From positions 1 through 30,861 of IMG/VR virus record IMGVR_UViG_3300007623_000021: a DNA stretch of 30,861 nt; one strand, 5' to 3'. The translations under genes were made by a program, and so were the position numbers. Positions 1 through 6,915 of this stretch are shown in pieces; position 1 is the stretch's first letter; the number at the start of each line of letters is the position of its first letter. The DNA comes from a virus. The notes beneath the pieces were generated by a model, which saw nothing but the letters and a program-made list of their open reading frames with translations, did no database searches and was not told the DNA's origin.

Positions 1-110
1 ATCCAAGGGAAGATTGGTTGATACACCAAACCCTTACTGCTCTCACTTACTTTAGTAGAGAGTTCTCTGATAGAACACCAGTATCTAAATCACTTAAACC
101 AAAAATATAG
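1..110 (+). CDS. C-terminal end of an unidentified protein (5' truncated by window edge)
   Basis: The third forward frame is open from the window edge (first full codon at base 3) to a TAG at 108-110 and gives about 35 residues, including DWLIHQTLTALTYFSREF and a basic tail ending KSLKPKI. The stop lies 9 bases before the next start codon, the same tight packing as in the rest of this operon, which supports it as a real gene end. There is too little sequence to name a family. It is presumably the preceding member of the + strand operon. Confidence 0.5.
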   Translation, partial: PREDWLIHQTLTALTYFSREFSDRTPVSKSLKPKI

Positions 111-119
111 GTAAATCAA

Positions 120-389
120 ATGGAAACACAATTAGATAAAGTTAAGAGCGACTTCATCCGTCAAGTCAGTGCATTCGTATTATGGAAGGACTGTCTAGAT
201 ACACTAACAGTACATGGTGATATGGTGTATATTAAACCCTACACTTATCTTGATGGTTACATAGACGGTATTAAGAATACTCTAGCAGCAGAAGATATCA
301 ATGAGTATGTGGAGTTCACTAAAGACTATCTGAATATGTACATACCGTTTCACATAAAACATTTTTTAGAGAATAATAAGGAAGAGTAA
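120..389 (+). CDS. Hypothetical protein, 89 aa, upstream of glutaredoxin
   Basis: This is a complete small acidic protein without membrane segments or cysteines. The C-terminal half (about residues 55-89) looks helical and charged. I do not recognise a family. It is translationally coupled to the glutaredoxin gene: its stop and the next start share the sequence TAATG. Its function is unknown; co-transcription with a redox protein and replication genes suggests an accessory role in nucleotide or DNA metabolism, but that is inference from position only. Confidence 0.7.
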   Translation: METQLDKVKSDFIRQVSAFVLWKDCLDTLTVHGDMVYIKPYTYLDGYIDGIKNTLAAEDINEYVEFTKDYLNMYIPFHIKHFLENNKEE

Positions 390-601
390 TGATTGAAGTG
401 TATGGTGCTGATTGGTGTTCTTACTGTAACAAAGCTAAGACTTACTTAGATGAGCTACAGATAGAATACAACTACATAGATGTAGATAATCATCCTAACT
501 TTGAAGCTGATTTTAACAGGGAAGTTAAGAGCATACCTCAAATCAAACTAAACGGAGAAGAGATAGGTGGCTATGAAGAGCTTATCCGTCTCATATCTTA
601 A
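389..601 (+). CDS. Glutaredoxin
   Basis: A 70-aa glutaredoxin-fold protein. The N terminus (MIEVYGADWCSYC) holds the CxxC redox site at C10 and C13. The conserved cis-proline segment is present as KSIPQI near residue 50, and the GG-Y glutathione-binding turn follows at about 60-63. The length is typical of minimal phage glutaredoxins. The family reduces the C-terminal cysteine pair of class I ribonucleotide reductase; this phage encodes that enzyme 4 kb downstream, with a C-terminal CxxC, so NrdA is the likely partner (inference). The start overlaps the preceding stop (TAATG), and an AAGGAAG-type ribosome site lies just upstream. Confidence 0.9.
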   Translation: MIEVYGADWCSYCNKAKTYLDELQIEYNYIDVDNHPNFEADFNREVKSIPQIKLNGEEIGGYEELIRLIS

Positions 602-617
602 GCATCTATAAAACTAA

Positions 618-642
618 CTTTTTTAGATGCATGGTTAAGGGG
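618..642 (+). promoter_or_regulatory. Candidate phage RNA polymerase promoter P1, upstream of ssb
   Basis: The gap between glutaredoxin and ssb carries TTTAGATGCATGGTTA (622-637) followed by AAGGGG. The same 16 bases occur again at 29526-29541, also followed by a G run, and a diverged copy lies on the - strand at 29491-29506. A long repeat confined to intergenic DNA, followed by a G-rich start, is what single-subunit phage polymerases use (T7 promoters start on GGG). It would drive ssb through the T7-like RNA polymerase gene. The start site is inferred near 639. Confidence 0.55.
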
Positions 643-660
643 AACATTAAAGTTCCTCTT
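637..660 (+). other. Hairpin at predicted 5' end of the P1 transcript
   Basis: Bases 637-645 pair with 652-660 (9 bp including one G-U) around the six-base loop ATTAAA. It begins at the predicted initiation site of P1, so it would cap the 5' end of the ssb mRNA. Such a structure could stabilise the transcript or be recognised by a second polymerase. P2 at 29541 is also followed at once by a hairpin. Confidence 0.5.
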
Positions 661-690
661 AAACTTAATAGCTCTCAAGGAGAAAATCAA

Positions 691-1161
691 ATGGCTAAAT
701 CAACTACAGCAAACAACAGTTCAACTGAAATTATTCGTGACCTAGAATTACACTGGGCTAACGTATACAAGCCTCATAATCCTTTCGGTACAGAGATCTG
801 GGATATTCAGATCCGTACTACTGATAAGAATAAGGTAGAAGAACTAGCTAAGCATGGTATCAAGCTTAAAGAGCATGATGAAGGCTACTTCTTTGGTAAC
901 GTAAAGCGTAAGACAGTTAACGCTAAGGGTGAGCCTATGAAGGCACCTGAAGTGTTTGATGCAGGGAAAAAGATTATCAGTGAACCTATTGGTAATGGCT
1001 CTAAAGGTCATATCAAGGTATTCTCTTATGACTACAAAGTAGGTGGACGTAAAGGACGTACAGCAATGCTTACTGCCCTACAAGTAGTAGATCTAGTACC
1101 ATACAAAGCAGCTACCCAAGAAGTTGACTTTGATGTGGAAAACGATGACGTAGGTTTTTGA
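691..1161 (+). CDS. Single-stranded DNA-binding protein, T7 gp2.5-like
   Basis: I place the start at the ATG at 691 (MAKSTTANNSS), which has AAGGAG at 678-683. A longer reading from 631 would put the promoter repeat inside the gene and lacks a ribosome site. The 156-aa product has a basic, aromatic-containing core (SYDYKVGGRKGRTAM near residues 110-125). It ends in an acidic tail closing with phenylalanine, DFDVENDDVGF. That acidic tail with terminal Phe is the hallmark of gp2.5-type SSBs, where it contacts the phage DNA polymerase and primase-helicase, both encoded downstream. Overall sequence similarity to gp2.5 is low by eye, so the call rests on tail, size and context. Confidence 0.75.
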   Translation: MAKSTTANNSSTEIIRDLELHWANVYKPHNPFGTEIWDIQIRTTDKNKVEELAKHGIKLKEHDEGYFFGNVKRKTVNAKGEPMKAPEVFDAGKKIISEPIGNGSKGHIKVFSYDYKVGGRKGRTAMLTALQVVDLVPYKAATQEVDFDVENDDVGF

Positions 1162-1168
1162 GGTGAGT

Positions 1169-1342
1169 ATGAGAGAGTTCTTAGCACTACCGTTCTTACT
1201 ATTAGCGAAAGGGTTTGCTCAAGTAACCTCTTACATTGACTCAGCACCGTGCCTCTGTTTCTCTCTTCGGGAAGCAGAGGAAGTGAATGATGAAAACCTA
1301 GAGGAAATCACTGATATTATTAGGAGTAAAGATAATGAGTGA
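1169..1342 (+). CDS. Small hypothetical protein, 57 aa, hydrophobic N terminus
   Basis: The ORF runs from the ATG at 1169, preceded by GAGGTG, to the TGA at 1340-1342. Its stop overlaps the next start at 1335. The protein begins MREFLALPFLLLAKGFAQ, a hydrophobic stretch like a signal anchor, followed by two cysteines (CLC) and an acidic helical tail (EEVNDENLEEITDII). It could be a small membrane-associated or exported peptide. The ribosome site and tight overlaps at both ends support translation. No family was recognised. Confidence 0.6.
   Translation: MREFLALPFLLLAKGFAQVTSYIDSAPCLCFSLREAEEVNDENLEEITDIIRSKDNE
1252..1280 (+). other. Strong RNA hairpin inside a small gene
   Basis: Bases 1252-1262 pair with 1270-1280 (11 bp with two G-U pairs) around a seven-base loop that contains TTCG. 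It lies in the middle of the 57-aa gene and has no U run after it, so it is not a classical terminator. It could be a processing site or an mRNA stability element. Confidence 0.45.
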
Positions 1343-1580
1343 AGAACAACATTCTTCAACTAAAATTAATCGTCAACATGTTATTGAGACCTCTATTGAC
1401 TTTCTAACTAAGCAAGTAAGCAATCAGCGCCTGCATGTAGCGAACCTTCTAGCGAAAACAGGTGATACTGAAAGCTACTCCTATCTCCAACAGTTCTTTA
1501 AGAACCTCGAAGAGGACATTATCGAGGCTGGAGAGGAAGCTGTATATGAAGTTAGATTGATGTACAGTAAAGGCCAGTAA
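1335..1580 (+). CDS. Hypothetical protein, 81 aa
   Basis: A soluble, mostly helical, acidic protein (MSEEQHSSTKINRQHVIETS at the start). It has no cysteines, membrane segments or recognisable catalytic motif. It overlaps the previous gene by eight bases (ATGAGTGA) and is the last protein gene before the tRNA pair. The translational coupling and normal codon use support a real gene. Its function is unknown. Confidence 0.7.
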   Translation: MSEEQHSSTKINRQHVIETSIDFLTKQVSNQRLHVANLLAKTGDTESYSYLQQFFKNLEEDIIEAGEEAVYEVRLMYSKGQ

Positions 1581-1625
1581 CATGTGCAGTCCTGAGCATG
1601 ACTTTAAACTGCTTTATTTTTATCA

Positions 1626-1701
1626 CTCCCTGTAGCATAATGGATAATGCACATGTCTTCTAAACATGCGATTACAGGTTCGAGTCCTGTCGGGGAGGCC
1701 A
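1626..1701 (+). tRNA. tRNA-Arg (anticodon TCT)
   Basis: A complete 76-base cloverleaf. The acceptor CTCCCTG pairs with CGGGGAG; the D stem is GCAT/ATGC; the anticodon stem CATGT/ACATG carries the loop CTTCTAA with anticodon TCT at 1659-1661; the T arm is ACAGG-TTCGAGT-CCTGT. The CCA end is encoded (1699-1701). It reads AGA codons, which are frequent in the surrounding phage genes and often rare in bacterial hosts. Confidence 0.95.
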
Positions 1702-1702
1702 T

Positions 1703-1787
1703 GCGGGTATGGTGGAATTGGTATACACAACAGACTTAAAATCTGTCACCGAAAGGTATCTGAGTTCGAGTCTCAGTATCCGCACCA
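1703..1787 (+). tRNA. tRNA-Leu (anticodon TAA)
   Basis: An 85-base tRNA with the long variable arm expected for leucine. The acceptor GCGGGTA pairs with TATCCGC; the anticodon stem ACAGA/TCTGT holds the loop CTTAAAA with anticodon TAA at 1737-1739; the T arm is CTGAG-TTCGAGT-CTCAG; CCA is encoded (1785-1787). It begins two bases after tRNA-Arg, so the two are likely cut from one transcript. It reads TTA, a leucine codon heavily used in these genes. Confidence 0.95.
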
Positions 1788-1805
1788 ACTACTAGGAGAA
1801 ACATA

Positions 1806-2009
1806 ATGAAACAAATACATTACGCCGTTGAATGTTATCTCACTAAAGATAACTTAATAACAACTATAGAGTACAATGATAGGAAGATGGCTGAACGTCA
1901 CATGGGAAGTTGTATACCTAACTATCCTATAGTTAAGTTGATTAAGGTTACTACCGTGATAACAAGACAGCAGATAATGGAGATAAATAAGGAGAAAGAC
2001 TATGAGTAA
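1806..2009 (+). CDS. Hypothetical protein, 67 aa
   Basis: A small basic protein (MKQIHYAVECYLTKDNLITT) preceded by an AGGAG ribosome site that lies only a few bases after the tRNA-Leu CCA end. Its 3' end overlaps the DNA polymerase start at 2002 by eight bases (ATGAGTAA), indicating translational coupling. The alternating hydrophobic pattern suggests a small alpha/beta fold. No family was recognised. Confidence 0.65.
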   Translation: MKQIHYAVECYLTKDNLITTIEYNDRKMAERHMGSCIPNYPIVKLIKVTTVITRQQIMEINKEKDYE

Positions 2010-3846
2010 GTATGTATTCGATATAGAAGCTGATGGGCTTCTTAATACCATAACACACATATGGATGGTTGTGTTTAAGAAAGTAGATGAAGATCTATTT
2101 GTAGTATTCACGGATGATGATGATAGTCATAAGCCTCTATCAGAGCTACCTCAATGGGTAGCTGATAATGTGTCTATGTTAATAGCACATAATGGCATCC
2201 GTTATGATCTACCAGCATTAAATAAAGTCCTTGGGTACTCGTTACCTGAGGACATTAAAGTTATTGATACGCTTATTGTATCACGTATGAATGACTGGCC
2301 TAACAAGAGGCTTAAAGGTAGACATGGCTTAGGAGCTTGGGGAGAGTTCTTAGGCCATAAGAAGATAGAGTTCAATGACTTCTCTAAGTACAGTAATGAG
2401 ATGTTAACCTACTGTAAACAAGATTGTGTAGTCAATGAACAGATCTTTAAGCGTGTTATGTATGAAGCTAAGAGTTGGTCTCAGAAGTATCCTAAGTACC
2501 CTAAGGCTCTACGTATGGAGCATAACATGGCTAAGTATACTGCCTTACAGGTAGAGAACGGATGGTTCTTTGACTTCGATAAGTGTCAGAGTCTTATTGA
2601 TAAGATAACCTCTGAGATGAATCACATTGAAGCTAATGTAGAGCCACACTTAGGAGAGATAGTTAAGCTCATAGATAAAGAACCTAAGAAGCCTCAATAC
2701 AAACGTAATGGTGAGTATACAGCTACATCAGCTAGAATTATAGGTGAGTATCTGAACATACCAGTAGATCCTAAGGATGCTTTAGAACCTAATGCTCCTA
2801 TGAAAGCTGGTACTCTCTTTCAACGTAAGTCAGTTACTCCTGCTACTATGGGTCAACAGGGTAGTGTGAGAAAGTATCTAGAACATCTAGGTATTAAATG
2901 GACTGAATGGAACTGGAAGAATGTAGATGGTGACTTCGTTAAGACTACTCCTAAGCTTAATGATAAAGATATTAGAGCTATAGGACACCCTCATGCTGAC
3001 TTGATAGCTGACTACTACACTCTAAGATCACGTAGAAGTATACTACAGGGTTGGATGGAACAATCAGGTGGTGATGGACGTCTTAGAGGTGATGTCATGG
3101 ATCTAGGTACAGCTACTAGTAGACACTCACATAAGATAATAGCTAACATACCAAGTGGTAAGGCTGTATATGGAAAAGAAATACGAGAGTTATTCACCTG
3201 TCCCAAAGACAAAGTCATTATCAGTGCTGACGGAGCCTCCTACCAGATACGATTACTCGCTCACTATCTTAAAGATAAAGATTATACTGATACAGTTCTT
3301 AACGGTGATGCCCATCAACGCCATGCTGACATCGCTGGAGTGGATAGAGCGACAGCTAAGCCGTTGTTCTTTGCGATTATATTCGGTGCTGGTGCGGGTA
3401 AGTGCGCATCAATCATTAAAGGTAGCCAAGCTGAAGGCAAGAAGATAAGAGAGAAACTTATTAACGGGATACCTAACTTCTCTAGACTCATAGAGAAAGT
3501 ACAGGATGTAGCTAAACTTAATGGATGGATTCCCGGTATCGATGGACGTAAAGTCTATTCGGAAGAGCCCTACAAGGCTATCAATTACTTAATACAATCT
3601 ACTGAAGCTATCTTAATGAAGGCTACAGTAGTAGCTATTAATAAATCATTCGAAGATAACAACATACCTTATAAACAACTACTAATGTACCATGATGAAG
3701 TCTCTTATGAGATAGATCCTAAGTATGTTAGTAGATGTGAACACATTATACGACATCACTTCGCAGAAGCTCCTAAGCAGTTTGGTGTAGATATCATGGA
3801 GGCTGGAGATGTCAAGGTAGGGGCTGACTACTACGAAGTCCATTAA
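2002..3846 (+). CDS. Family A DNA polymerase with 3'-5' exonuclease, T7 gp5-like
   Basis: A 614-aa replicative polymerase. The exonuclease domain (about 1-150) has D7/E9 in FDIEADGLL, D69 in HNGIRYDLPAL, and Y137/D141 in YCKQD. The polymerase domain has motif A D410 (ADGASYQIRLLAHYL), motif B R449/K453 (RATAKPLFFAIIFGAG) and motif C H564-D565-E566 (YHDEVSYE). It is about 90 residues shorter than T7 gp5 (704 aa); by eye the thioredoxin-binding insertion is absent or reduced. Two substitutions stand out. The motif A glutamate (T7 E480) is Q415. The residue at the T7 Tyr526 position is F457, as in E. coli Pol I. The gene is coupled to the preceding small ORF by overlap and followed by recombination and nucleotide genes. 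Confidence 0.97.
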   Translation: MSKYVFDIEADGLLNTITHIWMVVFKKVDEDLFVVFTDDDDSHKPLSELPQWVADNVSMLIAHNGIRYDLPALNKVLGYSLPEDIKVIDTLIVSRMNDWPNKRLKGRHGLGAWGEFLGHKKIEFNDFSKYSNEMLTYCKQDCVVNEQIFKRVMYEAKSWSQKYPKYPKALRMEHNMAKYTALQVENGWFFDFDKCQSLIDKITSEMNHIEANVEPHLGEIVKLIDKEPKKPQYKRNGEYTATSARIIGEYLNIPVDPKDALEPNAPMKAGTLFQRKSVTPATMGQQGSVRKYLEHLGIKWTEWNWKNVDGDFVKTTPKLNDKDIRAIGHPHADLIADYYTLRSRRSILQGWMEQSGGDGRLRGDVMDLGTATSRHSHKIIANIPSGKAVYGKEIRELFTCPKDKVIISADGASYQIRLLAHYLKDKDYTDTVLNGDAHQRHADIAGVDRATAKPLFFAIIFGAGAGKCASIIKGSQAEGKKIREKLINGIPNFSRLIEKVQDVAKLNGWIPGIDGRKVYSEEPYKAINYLIQSTEAILMKATVVAINKSFEDNNIPYKQLLMYHDEVSYEIDPKYVSRCEHIIRHHFAEAPKQFGVDIMEAGDVKVGADYYEVH

Positions 3847-3861
3847 CATTTGAGGAAGGTT

Positions 3862-4260
3862 ATGAATACGAATAAACTATGGGTATTCGAATGCCATGCT
3901 TTAGTTAAGCCTATTAGTATTAATAGAGCATGGTATATGAATAAGAAGAAGTCTAAGGCGTATCATACCTTCCAAGAAGAAATGTTACCTTACTTACAGG
4001 GCTTTACTGCACCCAAACATATAGTAGATAACAAAGCTATCTTACATGCTGAGATGGAATTCGGTTTCAGTAGTAAGAAGAGTGATGTAGATAATTGTAT
4101 CAAGACAACTCTAGACACAATGCAATGTTGGTTTGGGTTTGATGATGTGATAGTCTTCAAGGTTACTGCTTGTAAGACTCACGTTAAACGTGGTAAAGAT
4201 TATTTAAAGATAAAACTTATAGAAGTAAATAATGATGCTGACACAGATACAAACACCTAA
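3862..4260 (+). CDS. RusA-like Holliday junction resolvase
   Basis: The product is 132 aa from the ATG at 3862, which has AGGA at 3853-3856. A TTG at 3850 is also in frame but would overlap the ribosome site. The RusA signature is visible as KSDVDNCIKTTLDTM near residues 75-90: paired aspartates around DVDN, a conserved lysine and a third aspartate, the residues that hold metal in the RusA family. The length matches RusA (about 120 aa). It would cut branched replication intermediates before packaging. Its 3' end overlaps nrdB by 29 bases. Confidence 0.88.
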   Translation: MNTNKLWVFECHALVKPISINRAWYMNKKKSKAYHTFQEEMLPYLQGFTAPKHIVDNKAILHAEMEFGFSSKKSDVDNCIKTTLDTMQCWFGFDDVIVFKVTACKTHVKRGKDYLKIKLIEVNNDADTDTNT

Positions 4261-5215
4261 AGACACCTTCACGATAGACTACCCTGCTGCTGTAGAGTAT
4301 CGTAATAAACAATCCAGTATCTTCTGGCCTCCTGAAGAGGTTAGAGTAGAGAAAGATGTTCAAGATATACTAGTCAATATGACTCCAGCTGAACGTCATG
4401 CTGTTATCACTGTACTTAAACTCTTTGTTAAGTATGAGTTGATTATAGGTGATGAGTTCTGGTCTAAGTTCGTTATGAAGAAGTTCCCTAGACCTGACAT
4501 TCAGTCTATGGCTAGTCTCTTCTCAGCTATCGAACTATCAGTACATGCTCCATTCTATGCTAGGCTTAATGAAGAACTAAAGATAGCTACTGATTCTTTC
4601 TATGACTCATATAAGGATGATGAGGTACTAAGTGATCGTATTAAAGTGTTAGAAGATATCTTCAAAGAAGGAGATGATCTATACTCTCTTGGTGCATTCA
4701 CCTTTGCTGAAGGAGCTATCCTCTATTCATCATTCGCTTTCCTTAAACACTTCCAATCACAAGGTAAGAATAAACTACTTAATGTAGTGAGTGGGATTAA
4801 CTTCTCTGCTAGAGATGAAGCCCTACATTCTGAAGCTTCTGGTTGGTTATTCCAACAGCTACTTCGAGAGAAGATGGAGGCTAATCTTGTATCTAAGGAA
4901 GACACATTGCTCTTGGAAGAAAGGATCAAGAGTACCGCTAGGACAGTCTACGAACACGAATGTAGAATCATCGAAAAGCTCTTCGAAGAAGGAGACATTG
5001 AAGGAATCTCAGCAAAACAACTTGAATACTTCGCCCAATCAAGAGTGAATGTATGCCTACGTAATATGGGTTATCAGAATCTCTTTGAGGTTACTTACAA
5101 TCCTGTATCGGAGTGGTTCTATAAAGGCATTAACGGTTATAGTATGAACGACTTCTTTAGCAGTGTAGGTAATCAATACGAAAGAGGTTGGGATGAAAAT
5201 GAATTTAAATTCTAA
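4232..5215 (+). CDS. nrdB: Ribonucleotide reductase class I, beta (radical) subunit
   Basis: A 327-aa ferritin-like protein; the N terminus has the usual W-P-E pattern (FWPPEEVRVEKD, about 31-42). Likely cofactor ligands by comparison with E. coli NrdB are E69, E101, H105, E160, E196 and H199 (SARDEALH), with Y109 at the radical tyrosine position (HAPFY). It is oddly spaced: the first Glu-His pair is ELSVH (E-x3-H), whereas E. coli has E-x2-H (E115/H118). It forms the radical needed by NrdA, encoded 11 bases downstream, so that host ribonucleotides can supply phage DNA synthesis. A second ATG at 4235 is an equally possible start. Confidence 0.95.
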   Translation: MMLTQIQTPKDTFTIDYPAAVEYRNKQSSIFWPPEEVRVEKDVQDILVNMTPAERHAVITVLKLFVKYELIIGDEFWSKFVMKKFPRPDIQSMASLFSAIELSVHAPFYARLNEELKIATDSFYDSYKDDEVLSDRIKVLEDIFKEGDDLYSLGAFTFAEGAILYSSFAFLKHFQSQGKNKLLNVVSGINFSARDEALHSEASGWLFQQLLREKMEANLVSKEDTLLLEERIKSTARTVYEHECRIIEKLFEEGDIEGISAKQLEYFAQSRVNVCLRNMGYQNLFEVTYNPVSEWFYKGINGYSMNDFFSSVGNQYERGWDENEFKF

Positions 5216-5226
5216 GGAGAAACACA

Positions 5227-6915
5227 ATGAGCTATAACAAACTATCTGAAGAAAGAAAAAGACTACAAGCTGCTGGTGAGTTACCTGAATGGTTTTCTAC
5301 TGGTGGCTATCAAATGTTTAAGGAGAAATACCTCTATCAGGCTAACACTCCGAGGGATCAATATGAACGTATTGCTAGAACACTGGCTACTCATACTCCT
5401 GACCCTAATAGCTGGACTAATAAGTTCTTTAATCTATTATGGAAGGGTTGGCTCTCTCCGTCTACCCCTGTACTCGCTAACACTGGAACTACTCGTGGCC
5501 TTCCTGTCAGTTGTGCTGGTAGCTATATTAGTGACAATCTAGATAGTATCTATAAGGGTAAGCATGAGATAGCTGCTCTAACTAAAGCTGGCTTCGGTAC
5601 TGCTAGTTATCTAGGAGATATAAGACATAGGGGTGCTGAGATATCTGTTGGTGGTAAGGCTAGTGGTCTACTACCTATTATCAAAGGCTTTCAACAAGAC
5701 ATGGAGTATGTATCTCAAGGTACAGCTCGTAGAGGTTCTTGGGCTGGTTATGTCCCTATCGACCATCCTGACTTCGATGAGGTATGTGATCACCTTGAAC
5801 ACAACCCTGATGGTAATAACATTGGCTGGAATATTAGTAACTCTTTCATTACTAAACTAGAGAACAGAGATAGTGAAGCTATCAGACGTTATGGTAAAGC
5901 AATGAAGACTAAGATGGTGACAGGTAAAGGTTACTTCTTCTTCCCAGATAAAGCTAATGATAAGAGACCTCAATGGTATGTTGATCAGGGTCTAGACATC
6001 AAGTCACCTCAACTCTGTGCTGAGATTATGTTACACTCATCTGAAGATTATACTTATACTTGTGTTCTATCTTCTATGAATGTAGCTCTCTATGATGAGT
6101 GGAAAGATACTAATGCTGTCTATGAAGCTACTGTATTCCTTGATTGTGTAGTACAAGAGTTCATTGAGCGTGGTAAGAACATACCGGGGCTAGAGAAGGC
6201 TATAGCATTCACTAAGAATAGTAGAGCCTTAGGCTTAGGTGTATGTGGACTTCACACTCTCTTTCAGAAGAGACGTATAGTGTTTGGTTCATTTGATTCC
6301 ATGATGCTCAATACAGAGATCTTTAGGCACTTAGATACCGAGAGTAAGAGAGCCAGTCAATGGATTGCTCAGGTATGGGGTGAACCTAAATGGATGAAAG
6401 GTTATGGATACGCTAACACTCACAGAATTGCTATCGCCCCTACTAAATCAACGGCTCTTATCATGGGAGGAGTCTCAGAGGGCATCAATCCTGATACAGC
6501 TATGGTCTACACTCAACGAACAGCAGCAGGCGAAGTGGATAGAATTAATCCAGTCTTGCTTGAACTCATGCAGGCCAGAGGAGTATACAACCGAAGAACT
6601 GTTGAACGTATTAGAGATAACATGGGGTCTGTACAGAGTGAAGAATGGTTAGATGACCATGAGAAAGAGGTATTTCGTACTGCCTTTGAAATACCTCAGA
6701 TGGCTGTAGTAACTATGGCTTCAGCTAGATCTAAGTTCATTGATCAATGGCAGTCTCTTAACTTATTCTTCTCAGCAGAAGAAGATGAGAGCTATATTAA
6801 TGAAGTACACAAACAAGCTTTCCAAGACCCTAATATCTTAGCTCTATACTATGTGTATTCCAAGACAGGTGTACAGGCCAGTAATGATAATGGGGAATGT
6901 ATGGCATGTCAATAG
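5227..6915 (+). CDS. nrdA: Ribonucleotide reductase class I, alpha (catalytic) subunit
   Basis: A 562-aa catalytic subunit without an obvious N-terminal ATP-cone; the barrel begins almost at once. Key residues are C96 (PVSCAGSY), C264 and E266 (QLCAEI), C279 (YTCVLSSMN), the tyrosine pair Y541-Y542 for radical transfer, and a C-terminal redox pair C558/C561 (CMAC). E. coli has Asn437 two residues before the thiyl cysteine; here that position is Q262. The C-terminal CxxC is the natural substrate of the phage glutaredoxin at 389-601. An AAGGAG site precedes the start. The 3' end overlaps the next gene by ten bases. Confidence 0.96.
   Translation: MSYNKLSEERKRLQAAGELPEWFSTGGYQMFKEKYLYQANTPRDQYERIARTLATHTPDPNSWTNKFFNLLWKGWLSPSTPVLANTGTTRGLPVSCAGSYISDNLDSIYKGKHEIAALTKAGFGTASYLGDIRHRGAEISVGGKASGLLPIIKGFQQDMEYVSQGTARRGSWAGYVPIDHPDFDEVCDHLEHNPDGNNIGWNISNSFITKLENRDSEAIRRYGKAMKTKMVTGKGYFFFPDKANDKRPQWYVDQGLDIKSPQLCAEIMLHSSEDYTYTCVLSSMNVALYDEWKDTNAVYEATVFLDCVVQEFIERGKNIPGLEKAIAFTKNSRALGLGVCGLHTLFQKRRIVFGSFDSMMLNTEIFRHLDTESKRASQWIAQVWGEPKWMKGYGYANTHRIAIAPTKSTALIMGGVSEGINPDTAMVYTQRTAAGEVDRINPVLLELMQARGVYNRRTVERIRDNMGSVQSEEWLDDHEKEVFRTAFEIPQMAVVTMASARSKFIDQWQSLNLFFSAEEDESYINEVHKQAFQDPNILALYYVYSKTGVQASNDNGECMACQ

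Noticed and set aside
631-690. N-terminal extension of SSB starting at 631
   Set aside because: The extension has no ribosome site and would cover the repeated promoter-like sequence and its hairpin. The ATG at 691 has AAGGAG at proper distance and gives an N terminus typical of the family.
1584-1622. Possible terminator before the tRNAs (GCAGT ... ACTGC followed by TTTATTTTT)
   Set aside because: The stem has only five pairs around a 17-base loop, and the tRNAs and DNA polymerase must be transcribed through it if P1 drives the operon. Too weak to call.
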